DNA from: Oceanicella actignis
GTDB taxonomy: Bacteria; Pseudomonadota; Alphaproteobacteria; Rhodobacterales; Rhodobacteraceae
DNA length: 64,000 nt
Assembly: GCF_008124525.1 (NCBI RefSeq)
Contig: NZ_VNHJ01000006.1
Span: forward strand, 124,001 to 188,000
Direction: 5' to 3'
Part shown: positions 15,571-24,564 of the stretch, one piece after another
Layout of the letters: each line of letters opens with the position of its first letter
How positions within the stretch are numbered: the stretch's first letter is position 1
Notes under the pieces: model-generated
Databases searched by the model: none
The model's input: only the letters and a program-made list of their open reading frames with translations
Told to the model about the DNA's origin: nothing
Program-made: the position numbers and the translations under genes

Positions 15571-16976
15571 CGGTCGTCTCCTGCGCAAAGGATCATCGCG
15601 ACCTCGGTTCCGCCCTGGGGGCGAGGGCGGACGAAGAACTCGCCGCCCAGCGATTCGACGCGGTCGCGCAGCCCCGCCAGGCCAAGGCCCGTCGACGCGC
15701 GGCCATGCGCGGCGGCTCCGGGCCCGGGGCCCGCGTCGAGAACGCGCAGGCGCAGCTCGGTCGGCGACTGGCGAAGCTCGACGCGCAGACCCTCGCCCCC
15801 CGCATGCCGGTGCGCGTTGTTCAGCGCCTCCTGCACGAAGCGGAAGATGCAGATCCGCGCCGCCGCGGACAGCGCCGGCGCCTCGTCGCCGGCGATGTCG
15901 ATCCCCACCGCGTCGCGCGTGCGCATGCGGTGCGCCTCGACGGCGGCCTCGACGATCTCGGACGGGCTCAGGCGCTCGACCTCGGGGCGCGAAAGACCGC
16001 GCGAGACGGCGCGCAGCTCGCGGATCGATTCGCGCAGGGCGCTTTCGATGGCGTCGATGTCGGCGGCCGCGGCGGGCGCGGCGCGGCGCAGGGCGTCAAG
16101 GCGCAGCGCCGCGAAGGCCAGAAGCTGCGCCGGCCCGTCATGCAGATCGGCGCCGATGCGGCGCAGGGTCTGCTCGCCCGCGGCGGCCGAACGCGCCGCC
16201 GCCTCCTGCACGCGGCGGCGCAGGGCGCGATTGGTCTCGGACAGCGCGGCCAGCTCGTCAAGGCGCATGGTCAGCGCGGCGCGCTGGCGCTCGATGGTGC
16301 GGCTGCCGCGCGCGACGATGCCGAACAGCGCGGCGAAGATGGTCAGCATCGCGGCGCCGACCGCGATCCAGCTGTTGCGCCGCGCGGCGGCCAGGTCGGC
16401 GGCCAGCTTCTCGCTGCGTTCGTAGAATTCGGCCACGGCGATGATCCGGCCCGACCAGTCCTCGCGGATCGGAGAGTAGATCTCGAGCAGCGGAATGTTC
16501 AGGGCCTTCTCGCCGGCGTCCTCGTCGTCGCGAAGTTCCTGCAGGTCGGCCCGCACCTCGCCCTTCCACGCCTCGCGCAGGTTCTCGGTCGGCGCGAAGC
16601 GGCGGCCGATCAGCGCCGGATCGCTGGCGTCGGCCACAAGGCCGCCGGGCTTCCAGATCTTGTAGGAGACGACCCGCGCGCCCAGCGGCGTTTCCTCGAA
16701 GATGCGGCGCAGGGCGCGGCGCGAGTCCTCGGACAGCCGGTCGCTGCGCGCCAGCTCCTGGCTGAGCGGCGAGATCACGCTTTCCATGTAGTGCGCGGTG
16801 GCGTTGGCCGAGTTGCGCAGCACCCCATGTTCGATGCGCTCCGAGACCCAGAAGCCCGCCACCAGCGTCGCCGCCGCCATCACGACCCCGCCGACCAGCG
16901 CGAACTGCGCCGCCAGCGTTCGCCGCCGGCCGCGCGGAATGCTCATGCGGATGCGCCGCGCCTTGTGCATCGTCAT
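15567..16976 (-). CDS. Sensor histidine kinase, HisKA_3 (NarX/DegS-like) type
   Basis: About 469 aa. TM1 lies near residues 21-45, a periplasmic sensor region spans about 46-205, and TM2 is near 206-228. A coiled linker leads to the dimerisation/phosphoacceptor motif IGADLHDGPAQLLAF (H near 277) and an ATPase domain with FVQEALNNAHRHA, LDAGPGPG and GLGLAGLRDRVESLGG. The periplasmic part mentions no known ligand domain. Start uncertain: ATGs at 16976, 16970 and 16946 are all in frame and none has a clear ribosome site; 16946 (MSIPRGRRR) is plausible. Partner of the overlapping response regulator. Confidence 0.9.
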   Translation of the reverse strand: MTMHKARRIRMSIPRGRRRTLAAQFALVGGVVMAAATLVAGFWVSERIEHGVLRNSANATAHYMESVISPLSQELARSDRLSEDSRRALRRIFEETPLGARVVSYKIWKPGGLVADASDPALIGRRFAPTENLREAWKGEVRADLQELRDDEDAGEKALNIPLLEIYSPIREDWSGRIIAVAEFYERSEKLAADLAAARRNSWIAVGAAMLTIFAALFGIVARGSRTIERQRAALTMRLDELAALSETNRALRRRVQEAAARSAAAGEQTLRRIGADLHDGPAQLLAFAALRLDALRRAAPAAAADIDAIESALRESIRELRAVSRGLSRPEVERLSPSEIVEAAVEAHRMRTRDAVGIDIAGDEAPALSAAARICIFRFVQEALNNAHRHAGGEGLRVELRQSPTELRLRVLDAGPGPGAAAHGRASTGLGLAGLRDRVESLGGEFFVRPRPQGGTEVAMILCAGDDR

Positions 16977-17011
16977 GCGCGCATCTGAGCAGGCTGGGCG
17001 GGCGCGGGCAA

Positions 17012-17025
17012 CGGACCTTGGTCCG
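17012..17025. promoter_or_regulatory. CGGACC-TT-GGTCCG dyad upstream of the kinase-regulator operon
   Basis: Second identical copy of the 14-bp dyad, 36-49 bp before the longest histidine kinase start. Its position near the promoter implies autoregulation. Confidence 0.6.
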
Positions 17026-17034
17026 ACGATGGCG

Positions 17035-17433
17035 TCAGCCGCGCTCGGCTTCGCCGGCCAGACCGTCGATGATCGGGCAATCGGGGCGGTCCTGCCCGTG
17101 GCATCGCGCCACCAGATCGGCCAGCGCGGCGCGCATCTGGCGCAGCTCGTCGATGCGGCGGTCGATCTCGGCCAGATGCGCGGCGGCGATGCGGCGCACC
17201 TCGGCGGCGCTGCGCCGCTGGTCCTCGTAAAGGTCGAGCAGGGCGCGGCATTCGTCGATGCCGAAGCCCAGCCGCCGCGCGCGCGCCAGAAAGGCCAGGC
17301 GGCGGGCGTCGGCCTCGGAAAAGCTGCGGTAGCCCGAGGGCGTGCGGCTCGGGCGGATCAGCCCGATCTCTTCGTAATAGCGGATGGTCTTGGGCGGCAG
17401 CCCGCATTGCCGCGCGACTTGCGAGATGTTCAT
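17035..17433 (-). CDS. cueR: MerR-family copper-responsive regulator (CueR type)
   Basis: 132 aa. N-terminal winged helix MNISQVARQCGLPPKTIRYYEEIGL, central dimerisation helix, and a C-terminal metal loop CHGQDRPDC (two Cys seven residues apart), the spacing of CueR-type sensors of monovalent copper/silver. The ATG overlaps the copA stop by 4 bases, so it is the second gene of the copA operon. The start at 17433 is set by the family N-terminus. It should activate the distorted promoter at 19890-19920. Confidence 0.9.
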   Translation of the reverse strand: MNISQVARQCGLPPKTIRYYEEIGLIRPSRTPSGYRSFSEADARRLAFLARARRLGFGIDECRALLDLYEDQRRSAAEVRRIAAAHLAEIDRRIDELRQMRAALADLVARCHGQDRPDCPIIDGLAGEAERG

Positions 17434-19862
17434 GCCGCGCCTCGGTCCATCGGGCGATCCGCCTCGGGCCGCCAGCGGCGCAAGGTCAGCGCGTTGGTGA
17501 CGACCGAGACCGAGGACATCGCCATCGCCGCGCCGGCGATCGCCGGGTTCAGCAGCCCCGCCGCCGCGATCGGCAGGCACACGACGTTGTAGGCGAAGGC
17601 CCAGAACAGGTTCTGCCGGATCTTGCGCGCGGTGGCGGCCGCGACGTCGAGCGCATCGGCGACCAGCATCAGCCGCGGCCGCATGAGCGTGATCCCCGCC
17701 GCCTCGCGCGCCGCGTCCGCGCCCGAGCCCATGGCGATGCCCACATCCGCCGCGGCAAGGGCCGGCGCGTCGTTCACGCCGTCGCCGACCATGGCCACGC
17801 GCCGCCCGCCCTTGCGCAGATCGGCGACGGTCTGCGCCTTGTGCTCGGGGCGCACCTCGGCGGCGACGTCGTCGATGCCCAGCCTCCGGGCCACGCGGCG
17901 GGCGACGGCGGCGTTGTCGCCCGTCAGCAGCATGGTGCGCAGGCCGCGCGCGCGCAGCCGCGCGATGGTCGCCGGCGCGTCGGCCCGCAGCGCGTCCTCG
18001 AGCGCGGCGACGCCCAGGATTGCGCCGTCGTCGGCGATCCAGACCACCGTCGCGCCGGCCTCGGTCCAGGCGCGCGCCTGTTGCGCCAGCTCGGCGGGCG
18101 GCTCGGCCTCGACCAGCGCGCGCGTGCCGATGCGCACCGTCCGGCCGCCGACCCGCGCGATCACGCCGGCGCCGATGACGGCCTCGAACGAGTCCGGCTG
18201 TTCGGGCTCGAGCCCCCGTTCGCGCGCGGCGCGGGCCATCGCCTTGCCCAGCGGGTGCTCGGAGCCGAGCTGCGCCGAGGCGGCCAGCAGCAGCAGGGCG
18301 TTCTCGTCCATGCCCTGCGCCGGCGCCAGGGCCGTCAGGCGCGGCGCGCCCTCGGTCAGCGTGCCGGTCTTGTCGAAAACGATGACGTCGAGCCGCGCCG
18401 CGCGCTCGAGCGTCTCGATGTCGCGGATCAGGATGCCCGCGCGCGCCGCCGCGCCCGTGCCCGCGACCAGCGCGGTCGGCGTGGCCAGGCCCAGCGCGCA
18501 GGGGCAGGCGATGACCAGAACCGACACGGCGGCGCGGAAGGCGTGCTCGAACCCGCCGCCCGCGGCCAGCCAGCCGCCGAAGGTCAGCGCCGCCAGCGCC
18601 ATGACCACGGGCACGAAGACGGCGCTGACGCGATCGACCAGCCGCTGGACCGGGGCCTTGCCCGTCTGGGCGTGGGCGACCAGCTCGGCGATGCGGGCGA
18701 GCGTGGTGTCGCGGCCCACGCGCTCGGCGCGGATGCGGATCAGCCCCGGACCGTTGAGCGCGCCCGCCGGCGCGACGTCGCCGGGCCCGCGGCGCACGGG
18801 CATGGATTCGCCGGTGATGAGGCTTTCGTCCAGCTCGGTCTCGCCGCGCAGGATCACGCCGTCGACGGGAATGCGCTCGCCCGGGCGCACGACGAGAACG
18901 TCGCCGACGCCGACCGCATCGACCGGGCGCTCGTGCTCCTTGCCGGCGATCAGGACATGGGCGGTTTCCGGCCGCAGCGACATCAGCTCGCGCAACGCGG
19001 CCGAAGCGGCGCGCTTGGCGCGGTTCTCGAGCGTCTTGCCCAGAAGGACGAGCGCGATGATGACGGCCGAGGCCTCGAAATAGAGATGCCCCGCCGCCCC
19101 CTCGCCCTGCGTCGCGACAAGCCAGAGGCTGTGCAGATAGGCCGCCCAGGAGCCGAGCGAGACCAGCACGTCCATGTTGCCGGCCCCGGCCCGGATCGCC
19201 CGCGCCGCCCCGACATGAAAGCGCCGCCCCGCCCAGAGCTGAACCGGCGTGGCAAGGGCCAGCTCGGCCCAGACGGGCATGCGCATGTCGAAGCCGAGCG
19301 CCATCAGGACCATCTGCCCCGCCAGCGGCGCCGCCAGAAGCAGCGCCAGCGCCAGGTCCTGCACGTCGCGCCGACGCGCGGCGGCGGCCTCGGCCTCGGC
19401 GGCGTCGTGGTCGCGCGCGCCCGCGGGCGCCGCATCGTAGCCCGCGGCCTTGACCGCCGCCATCAGCTCGGCCGGACCGGCCATGTGGGGCAGGTGACGG
19501 ACGGTCGCGCTTTCGGTGGCAAGGTTGACCGCGGCGTCGATCACCCCCGGCGTGCGGCGCAGGGCCTTTTGCACCGTCGCCGCGCATCCGGCGCAGGTCA
19601 TGCCCCGGATCGCCAGATCGGTTTGCGCCAGCCGCACGCCGAAGCCGGCCTTGCGCACGGCCTCGACCAGCGCCGCAGGGTCCGCCGCGCCGTCGATGTC
19701 GGCGCGCTCGAGCGCGAGGTTGACCTGCGCGTCCCGCACGCCCTCGACCTCGCGCAGGGCGCTCTCGACGCGGCGCGCGCATCCGGCGCATGTCATGCCG
19801 GTGATCTCGAGCGAAACCGCCGCCTCGCGGCGCCCTTGGATCTGGTCGTCCAGAGCATTCAT
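17430..19862 (-). CDS. copA: Copper(I)-translocating P-type ATPase
   Basis: 810 aa, inner membrane, exports Cu(I) to the periplasm. Two N-terminal heavy-metal-associated domains with GMTCAGCA (Cys25/Cys28 and Cys90/Cys93). Transmembrane segments start near residue 145 (after a His/Asp/Ala-rich linker). The TGES-type actuator loop reads ITGESMPV, the translocation motif is IACPCALGLATPTAL, phosphorylation DKTGTLTEG, then SEHPLGKAM (HP motif) and MVGDGVNDAPAL. All P1B-1 signatures are present. The start at 19862 follows GGAGGAA. Cotranscribed with the CueR-type gene. Confidence 0.95.
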   Translation of the reverse strand: MNALDDQIQGRREAAVSLEITGMTCAGCARRVESALREVEGVRDAQVNLALERADIDGAADPAALVEAVRKAGFGVRLAQTDLAIRGMTCAGCAATVQKALRRTPGVIDAAVNLATESATVRHLPHMAGPAELMAAVKAAGYDAAPAGARDHDAAEAEAAAARRRDVQDLALALLLAAPLAGQMVLMALGFDMRMPVWAELALATPVQLWAGRRFHVGAARAIRAGAGNMDVLVSLGSWAAYLHSLWLVATQGEGAAGHLYFEASAVIIALVLLGKTLENRAKRAASAALRELMSLRPETAHVLIAGKEHERPVDAVGVGDVLVVRPGERIPVDGVILRGETELDESLITGESMPVRRGPGDVAPAGALNGPGLIRIRAERVGRDTTLARIAELVAHAQTGKAPVQRLVDRVSAVFVPVVMALAALTFGGWLAAGGGFEHAFRAAVSVLVIACPCALGLATPTALVAGTGAAARAGILIRDIETLERAARLDVIVFDKTGTLTEGAPRLTALAPAQGMDENALLLLAASAQLGSEHPLGKAMARAARERGLEPEQPDSFEAVIGAGVIARVGGRTVRIGTRALVEAEPPAELAQQARAWTEAGATVVWIADDGAILGVAALEDALRADAPATIARLRARGLRTMLLTGDNAAVARRVARRLGIDDVAAEVRPEHKAQTVADLRKGGRRVAMVGDGVNDAPALAAADVGIAMGSGADAAREAAGITLMRPRLMLVADALDVAAATARKIRQNLFWAFAYNVVCLPIAAAGLLNPAIAGAAMAMSSVSVVTNALTLRRWRPEADRPMDRGAA

Positions 19863-19889
19863 GGCCGTTCCTCCTGCCGGGTTGGCGCG

Positions 19890-19920
19890 AAGATAGGCCT
19901 TCCAGCGACTGGAAGGTCAA
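19890..19920 (-). promoter_or_regulatory. CueR-type promoter of copA-cueR
   Basis: Read on the minus strand: -35 TTGACC, a 19-bp spacer containing the dyad CTTCCAG-TCG-CTGGAAG, then -10 TATCTT. An over-long 19-bp spacer with a central CCTTCCAG-type dyad is diagnostic of MerR-family activation and matches copper CueR boxes. It lies 28 bp before the copA start. Confidence 0.85.
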
Positions 19921-19995
19921 GGTCCTGCTCGACGCGGCCGACGACGCCAGCTAGGGTTGCACGAGTTGCAGATTGAATTATCGAGGCGAGATTTC

Positions 19996-20544
19996 GTGCC
20001 CATTGCGCCCCAGATCATCGTCGCGGCGGACGGCCGCCGCTTCCGGCTGCGGCCCATCCGCCCGTCGGACGCTCCGGCGCTGATGGAGGGTTACGAGACC
20101 CTGCCCGACCGCCAGAAATGGTTCCGCATGCTGCATGCCGTGCCGCATCTGACGCCCGAGCTGGCCAGGCGGCTGTGCACCATCGACCCGGCCCGCGACG
20201 TCTGCCTGGTGCTCGAACCCGAGCAGGGCGGCCCCATCGTCGCGGGCGCGCGGCTGATGGGCGACGGCGCGGGCGCGGCCGAATTCGCCGTTTCGGTGCG
20301 CGGCGACCATCAGGGGCTGGGACTGGGCCGGGCGGCGTTGCGCGCGGCGCTCGAAGCCGGACGGCGCATGGGCCTGCGCCGCATCTGGGGCGAGATCGCC
20401 GCGCAGAACGGACCCATGCTTGGCCTGGCGCGTTCGCTGGGCTTTTCCCTGCGTCCCGACCCGGACGAGCCGGGTCTGGTCCTGGCCGAGTTGCGGCCGC
20501 CCGAACAGAAGGATGCGCGTGACGAAAAGGCCGCCAGCGCATAA
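19996..20544 (+). CDS. GNAT-family N-acetyltransferase
   Basis: 182 aa. GNAT fold: RLRPIRPSDAPALMEGYETL at the N-terminus, then AEFAVSVRGDHQGLGLGRAALRAALEAGRRMGL, which includes the acetyl-CoA loop (Q/R-x-x-G-x-G/A as HQGLGLG). IWGEIAAQNGPMLGLARSLGF follows. This resembles the acetyltransferase module of protein lysine acetyltransferases (Pat/YfiQ type) without their CoA-ligase part. Substrate unknown. GTG at 19996 was chosen because GAGGCGAG lies 7 bases upstream; a TTG at 19957 is in frame but weak. Confidence 0.8.
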   Translation: MPIAPQIIVAADGRRFRLRPIRPSDAPALMEGYETLPDRQKWFRMLHAVPHLTPELARRLCTIDPARDVCLVLEPEQGGPIVAGARLMGDGAGAAEFAVSVRGDHQGLGLGRAALRAALEAGRRMGLRRIWGEIAAQNGPMLGLARSLGFSLRPDPDEPGLVLAELRPPEQKDARDEKAASA

Positions 20545-20641
20545 CGTGCTGCGCTGCGAGGAGTTTTCGCTCCATACACGAAATCGAAAGCTCGCCCGGC
20601 GAAGCTGGCCCCGGCGCCAGGCCAGATTTCTGGATGATCAC

Positions 20642-22408
20642 ATGTTGGACTTCGACGAACAGAACGCCGACATCCGCGTGCTCGAGGAATTGCACGAGAA
20701 CGCGGCGGCGCGCTTCCTGGCGACCACGATCGTGGGTCTCGTCGTGTTCAAGGTCGCCGGACCGATCGTCCTCCTGGCCTGGTCGCTGGGCGTCATCATC
20801 AACGAAGCGATCGAGATACTCGTCTACCAGCGCGCCTGCGTAAGGCGCGAGCCGCCCGAGCGCTGGCGGCACATGATGGAGGCCAACTTCCTCTGGGGCG
20901 GCCTGGCATTCGGCGCGGCCAGCGTCATCATATGGCTCAACGGCGGGGTGTACGATCAGATCTACGCCTTCATCCTGCTGATCGGCAGCCTTCTGCACAC
21001 GATCATCTTCTTCTCGCACTCGCGTCGCCTGTTGCTGATGATGGGCGCCGCGCCGGCGCTTTATCTGGCTGCCATGCCGGCGATCATCGTCTATCGCGAC
21101 TGGGAGCGGATGAGCCTGTTCGATGCGGCGCCCATGGTTCTGGGCGTGACGATGTTCCTGTTCTACTTCATCGTCGCCTCGCTCGAGAACAGCCGATCCG
21201 TGACGCGTCTTTACGCCGCGCTGCGCGAGGCGAAGACAGCCCGCCGCCAGGCCGAGGAGGCGAACCGCACCAAGTCGCTGTTCCTTGCCAACACCAGCCA
21301 CGAAATCAGAACGCCCCTCAACGGCGTCCTCGGCATGGCGCAGGCGCTGGCGCGCACCGAGCTTTCGGCGTTGCAGCGCGAACAGGTCGAGGCGATCATC
21401 GCATCCGCCTCGGCCTTGAACACCATCCTGAACGACATTCTCGACGTGTCCAAGATCGAGGCCGGCAGGATGGAGCTCTCGCCGACGCCGACCGACGTTC
21501 GAGACATGCTGACCAAGACGGCGATCGTCTGGAAAGCGCTGGCCAACCAGAAGGGACTTGCCTTCGAGCTCGTCATCTCGCCAGACCTGCCGCCGCGCCT
21601 TCTGGTCGATGCGAACCGCCTGCGCCAATGCGTCGGCAATCTGGTGTCGAACGCCCTCAAGTTCACAAGCGAAGGAGGCGTGGCGGTTCATGTGACCTCG
21701 ACGCCCGCCGAAGACGGTCGTCACGAGTTGCGCATCGTCGTCGACGACACGGGCATCGGCGTCAACCCCGAGCAGATCGGCGCCATTTTCCAGCCATTCG
21801 TTCAGGCCGACGCCTCGATTGGCCGGCGGTTCGGCGGAACGGGCCTAGGGCTGGCTGTGACGCGCGAAATCGCGCGCATGATGGATGGCGACGTCTCGGC
21901 GGCGCCGCGGCCGGGCGGCGGCTCGCGCTTCACCCTGACGTTGAAGGCGGCCGCGGTCGAGCCCGAAGCGGATGCGCCCGCCGCGGCGCGGGCCGCGCTG
22001 CCCCGCGCGATGCGAATCCTGGTCGTGGACGACACGCCGACCAACCGGCTTCTGGCGCGCATGCTGCTCAACGGCGACAAGCGCGTGATCGACGAGGCGG
22101 CCAACGGGCGCGAGGCGCTCGATGCGCTGGCGAAGGGGCCCTATGACCTGGTGCTGCTGGACATCCACATGCCGGAGATGGACGGCATCGAAACCATCCG
22201 CCGCCTGCGCGCGTCGCCGCCGCCGGTGCGGGACGTGCCGGTCATCGCCCTGACCGCCGATCCGGCCGAACGCGAAACCTATCTGCGCCTCGGGATGAAC
22301 GGCCATGTGGCCAAGCCGGTGGATCGAGCCGCGCTGATCGCCGAGATCGCCCGCGTGACGCAGGGCGGCGCAGGGCACGCGCCGCAAGCGGGACTGGGCG
22401 CGGCCTGA
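20642..22408 (+). CDS. Hybrid sensor histidine kinase with C-terminal receiver
   Basis: 588 aa. An N-terminal membrane region (about 25-190) has some five or six hydrophobic helices and little periplasmic loop. HisKA follows with phosphoacceptor in FLANTSHEIRTPLNG (near 225). The HATPase_c domain has LRQCVGNLVSNALKF, VDDTGIGV, FQPFVQADAS and FGGTGLGLA. The receiver domain starts RILVVDDTPTNRLLA with phosphoacceptor in LVLLDIHMPEMDG and Lys in NGHVAKPVD. No Hpt domain or partner gene adjacent, so it probably phosphorylates a distant Hpt or regulator. Start chosen at ATG 20642; the longer frame overlaps the GNAT gene. Confidence 0.9.
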   Translation: MLDFDEQNADIRVLEELHENAAARFLATTIVGLVVFKVAGPIVLLAWSLGVIINEAIEILVYQRACVRREPPERWRHMMEANFLWGGLAFGAASVIIWLNGGVYDQIYAFILLIGSLLHTIIFFSHSRRLLLMMGAAPALYLAAMPAIIVYRDWERMSLFDAAPMVLGVTMFLFYFIVASLENSRSVTRLYAALREAKTARRQAEEANRTKSLFLANTSHEIRTPLNGVLGMAQALARTELSALQREQVEAIIASASALNTILNDILDVSKIEAGRMELSPTPTDVRDMLTKTAIVWKALANQKGLAFELVISPDLPPRLLVDANRLRQCVGNLVSNALKFTSEGGVAVHVTSTPAEDGRHELRIVVDDTGIGVNPEQIGAIFQPFVQADASIGRRFGGTGLGLAVTREIARMMDGDVSAAPRPGGGSRFTLTLKAAAVEPEADAPAAARAALPRAMRILVVDDTPTNRLLARMLLNGDKRVIDEAANGREALDALAKGPYDLVLLDIHMPEMDGIETIRRLRASPPPVRDVPVIALTADPAERETYLRLGMNGHVAKPVDRAALIAEIARVTQGGAGHAPQAGLGAA

Positions 22409-22646
22409 CGCGCCCGACAGGCCCGGGGCAAGCCGACATCACGACGACCACAAACCGAAAAGCTCCGGACCCAACCGGGCCGCTGCAACCGAAGGCGGCC
22501 GGACGCCGACTGGCCCGATGGGTTTTCCGATGCGCCCGCCGCGGATGGCGCGCCCCGTGCGCGGCGGGAGCGGCCCGGGCGTTCCACAGGCGGTGCGGGG
22601 CGCCATGACGCGGTCGACTGATCGCAGCGGTTCGAGAAACGAGAAA

Positions 22647-22670
22647 GGGGCGGTCCTTGCGGACCGCCCC
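22647..22670 (-). terminator. Intrinsic terminator of the porin gene
   Basis: Perfect 10-bp stem GGGGCGGTCC/GGACCGCCCC with a 4-nt loop, 27 bases after the porin stop; on the minus strand it is followed by TTTCTCGTTT. The rest of 22409-22696 shows nothing recognisable. Confidence 0.85.
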
Positions 22671-22696
22671 CGGATCGAAAGCCGATTGGCTCTGGA

Positions 22697-23707
22697 TCAG
22701 AAGCCGAGGCTCATGACGGCCATGCCGGCGGTGCCGTCGGGGTTCGTGCCGTCCGAGTTCTGGTGCTCGACGCCAAGACCCACCGACACGCCCGGCGCGA
22801 GGGCGTAGGTCACCCAGCCGGCGAACTTGTCGACCTCGTAGCCGCCAGCCAGATCCTGCTCGATGCGGGCATACTGCAGGCCGAAGCCCCAGGGGCCGGT
22901 CTTGTAGCCGATGTTGCCGACGTAGTCGTCAGTGTCGCCGGCGACCAGGGCCTGCTTGTAGTGGCCGCCCAGGACGAAGCCCATGTAGCCGATCTGAGCG
23001 CCGGCCATGAACGCATCCTCGGACGAACCGCCGTTGCCGCCCAGCTCGTCGACATAGTCCCAGCCGCCCGACAGGCGGATCTCGACGCCGTTGAACTCAC
23101 CCTGGTAGTTCAGACCGATCGAGATCTGGTTGTTGTTGGCGGCGGCGTTGTTGTCGGTGACCAGCGAGTTGCTGTCGCCCGAGCCGTCCGACGAGCCGTT
23201 CGGCTGCCACGAGATCTCGGCCTGGAAGCCGTTGAAGTTCGGGGTGTTGTAGTACACGCCGATGTCGTCGCCGAAGCGGTTGTTCGACGCGAACGCGGCC
23301 GGACCGCCCGACTCGCCGAAGGCGTCATAGGCGCCGATATGCGCGCCCATGAAGTAGAGAACGCCGGTGGCCATGTTGTACGACGCGTGGTCGTCGGCGC
23401 CGATCTTGATCGAACCGAACGAGCCGGACACGCGGGCCCAGTTCTCGTCGATGATGTCGCCGCCCTGCGACCAGGCCTCGAGCTCGACCTTGCCGTCGAA
23501 GGTCAGGCCGTTGTCGGACGAGCCCTTGACCTTGAAGTGGATTTCGCCGTCGCGCAGGACGCCGATGCTGCTGTCCTGGCCGTCGATGTCGTTGGCGCCG
23601 ACGCCGACGAACATGTAGCCGCCGACGGAGGCCTTGAGCGGCTCGGCCGCCTGGGCGACGGAGGCCACGGCGACCAGGGCCGTGGACATGATGAGAAGGT
23701 TCTTCAT
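22697..23707 (-). CDS. Outer-membrane porin (Rhodobacter-type)
   Basis: 336 aa. Signal peptide MKNLLIMSTALVAVASVAQA, then a beta-barrel composed of alternating short strands: GGYMFVGVG, DGEIHFKVKG, LTFDGKVELEAW, FGSIKIGADD. It ends in the C-terminal Phe required for barrel assembly (MAVMSLGF). Acidic extracellular loops (NGSSDGSGDSN, DELGGNGGSSED). General diffusion trimeric porin. Strong terminator and monocistronic layout suggest high expression; codon use in GGC/GTC/AAC is strongly biased, consistent with that. Confidence 0.92.
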   Translation of the reverse strand: MKNLLIMSTALVAVASVAQAAEPLKASVGGYMFVGVGANDIDGQDSSIGVLRDGEIHFKVKGSSDNGLTFDGKVELEAWSQGGDIIDENWARVSGSFGSIKIGADDHASYNMATGVLYFMGAHIGAYDAFGESGGPAAFASNNRFGDDIGVYYNTPNFNGFQAEISWQPNGSSDGSGDSNSLVTDNNAAANNNQISIGLNYQGEFNGVEIRLSGGWDYVDELGGNGGSSEDAFMAGAQIGYMGFVLGGHYKQALVAGDTDDYVGNIGYKTGPWGFGLQYARIEQDLAGGYEVDKFAGWVTYALAPGVSVGLGVEHQNSDGTNPDGTAGMAVMSLGF

Positions 23708-23961
23708 GGTGTCCCTCGCGGTTGATGCGATGTCTTGACCCTTCCGCGGGTTATCCCCGGAAGGCCACGCAGACTTTCGTCAAAAGGCGGCTTCAACGTC
23801 AAGCGACATGCGTCGCGGCGCTCAATCCGCGGACGGGTTGTGACGTGCGCGCAACAATTGCGGCGGCGCCGGGGGCGCGCGCAGGCTTTACACCGGGCGC
23901 GGCGCCCAGCTAAATGCGGCCAGGGACGCGCCGCCGCGCGGCGCAAGCGAGGAGGCCTCGA

Positions 23962-24483
23962 GTGAACAAGATCCTGCCGATCGCCGGCGCGCTTGCCGCG
24001 TCTCTTGCTCTTGGCGCCTGCGGCGGGGGCACGCCGCCCAAGGAGCAATACGACCCGACCCTTGCGGACATGACCCGCGACCGGCGGGCCTCGACCATCG
24101 GGGACCTGCTGCGCGCGAACCGCGTCGAGACCGAGGGCGGCGGCGCGGGCATCGCCATCAACCGCCATCTGTGGCGCGCGTCGCTCGACACGCTGGCCTT
24201 CCTGCCGCTGAGCTCGACGGACCCGTTCTCGGGGGTGATCGCGACCGACTGGGGGGTGAATCCCGATGCGCCGGACGAGCGCTTCAAGGTCACGGTTCTG
24301 GTGTCGAGCCCCAAGCTGGAGGCCAGTTCGCTGAAGGTGGCGGTCTATCGGCAGGTGCGCGGCGAGGGCGGCGAGTGGCTGCCCGCCCCGGTCAGCCCCG
24401 AGACGGCGCGCAAGCTTGAGGACGCCATCCTGGCGCGGGCGCGTCAGATCAAGGTCGCCGAGCTGGCCAAGCAGAAGGGCTGA
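23962..24483 (+). CDS. DUF3576 lipoprotein
   Basis: 173 aa. GTG start at 23962 with GAGGAGG upstream. Lipoprotein signal ending LALGAC (Cys18), then a periplasmic/outer-membrane domain with TIGDLLR, GIAINRHLWRASLDTLAFLPLSSTDPFSGVIATDW and VTVLVSSPKLEASSLKVAVYRQ, the conserved core of DUF3576. Function unknown; the family is widespread in alphaproteobacteria and typically lies just before leuS, as here (81 bp). It is often grouped with envelope biogenesis genes, and the LPS-assembly gene lptE follows leuS. Confidence 0.88.
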   Translation: MNKILPIAGALAASLALGACGGGTPPKEQYDPTLADMTRDRRASTIGDLLRANRVETEGGGAGIAINRHLWRASLDTLAFLPLSSTDPFSGVIATDWGVNPDAPDERFKVTVLVSSPKLEASSLKVAVYRQVRGEGGEWLPAPVSPETARKLEDAILARARQIKVAELAKQKG

Positions 24484-24564
24484 GCCGGGCGCCATGCCGG
24501 ATTGAAAAGCCCGCCGCCCGCCCGTAAGACAGGGCGTCCGCAGGGCAGCAATCCGAGGGAAGAC

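Noticed and set aside
23750-23758. TTATCCCCG upstream of the porin, like the weak DnaA box of the origin
   Set aside because: A single weak match with no cluster, AT-rich core or conserved context; expected by chance.
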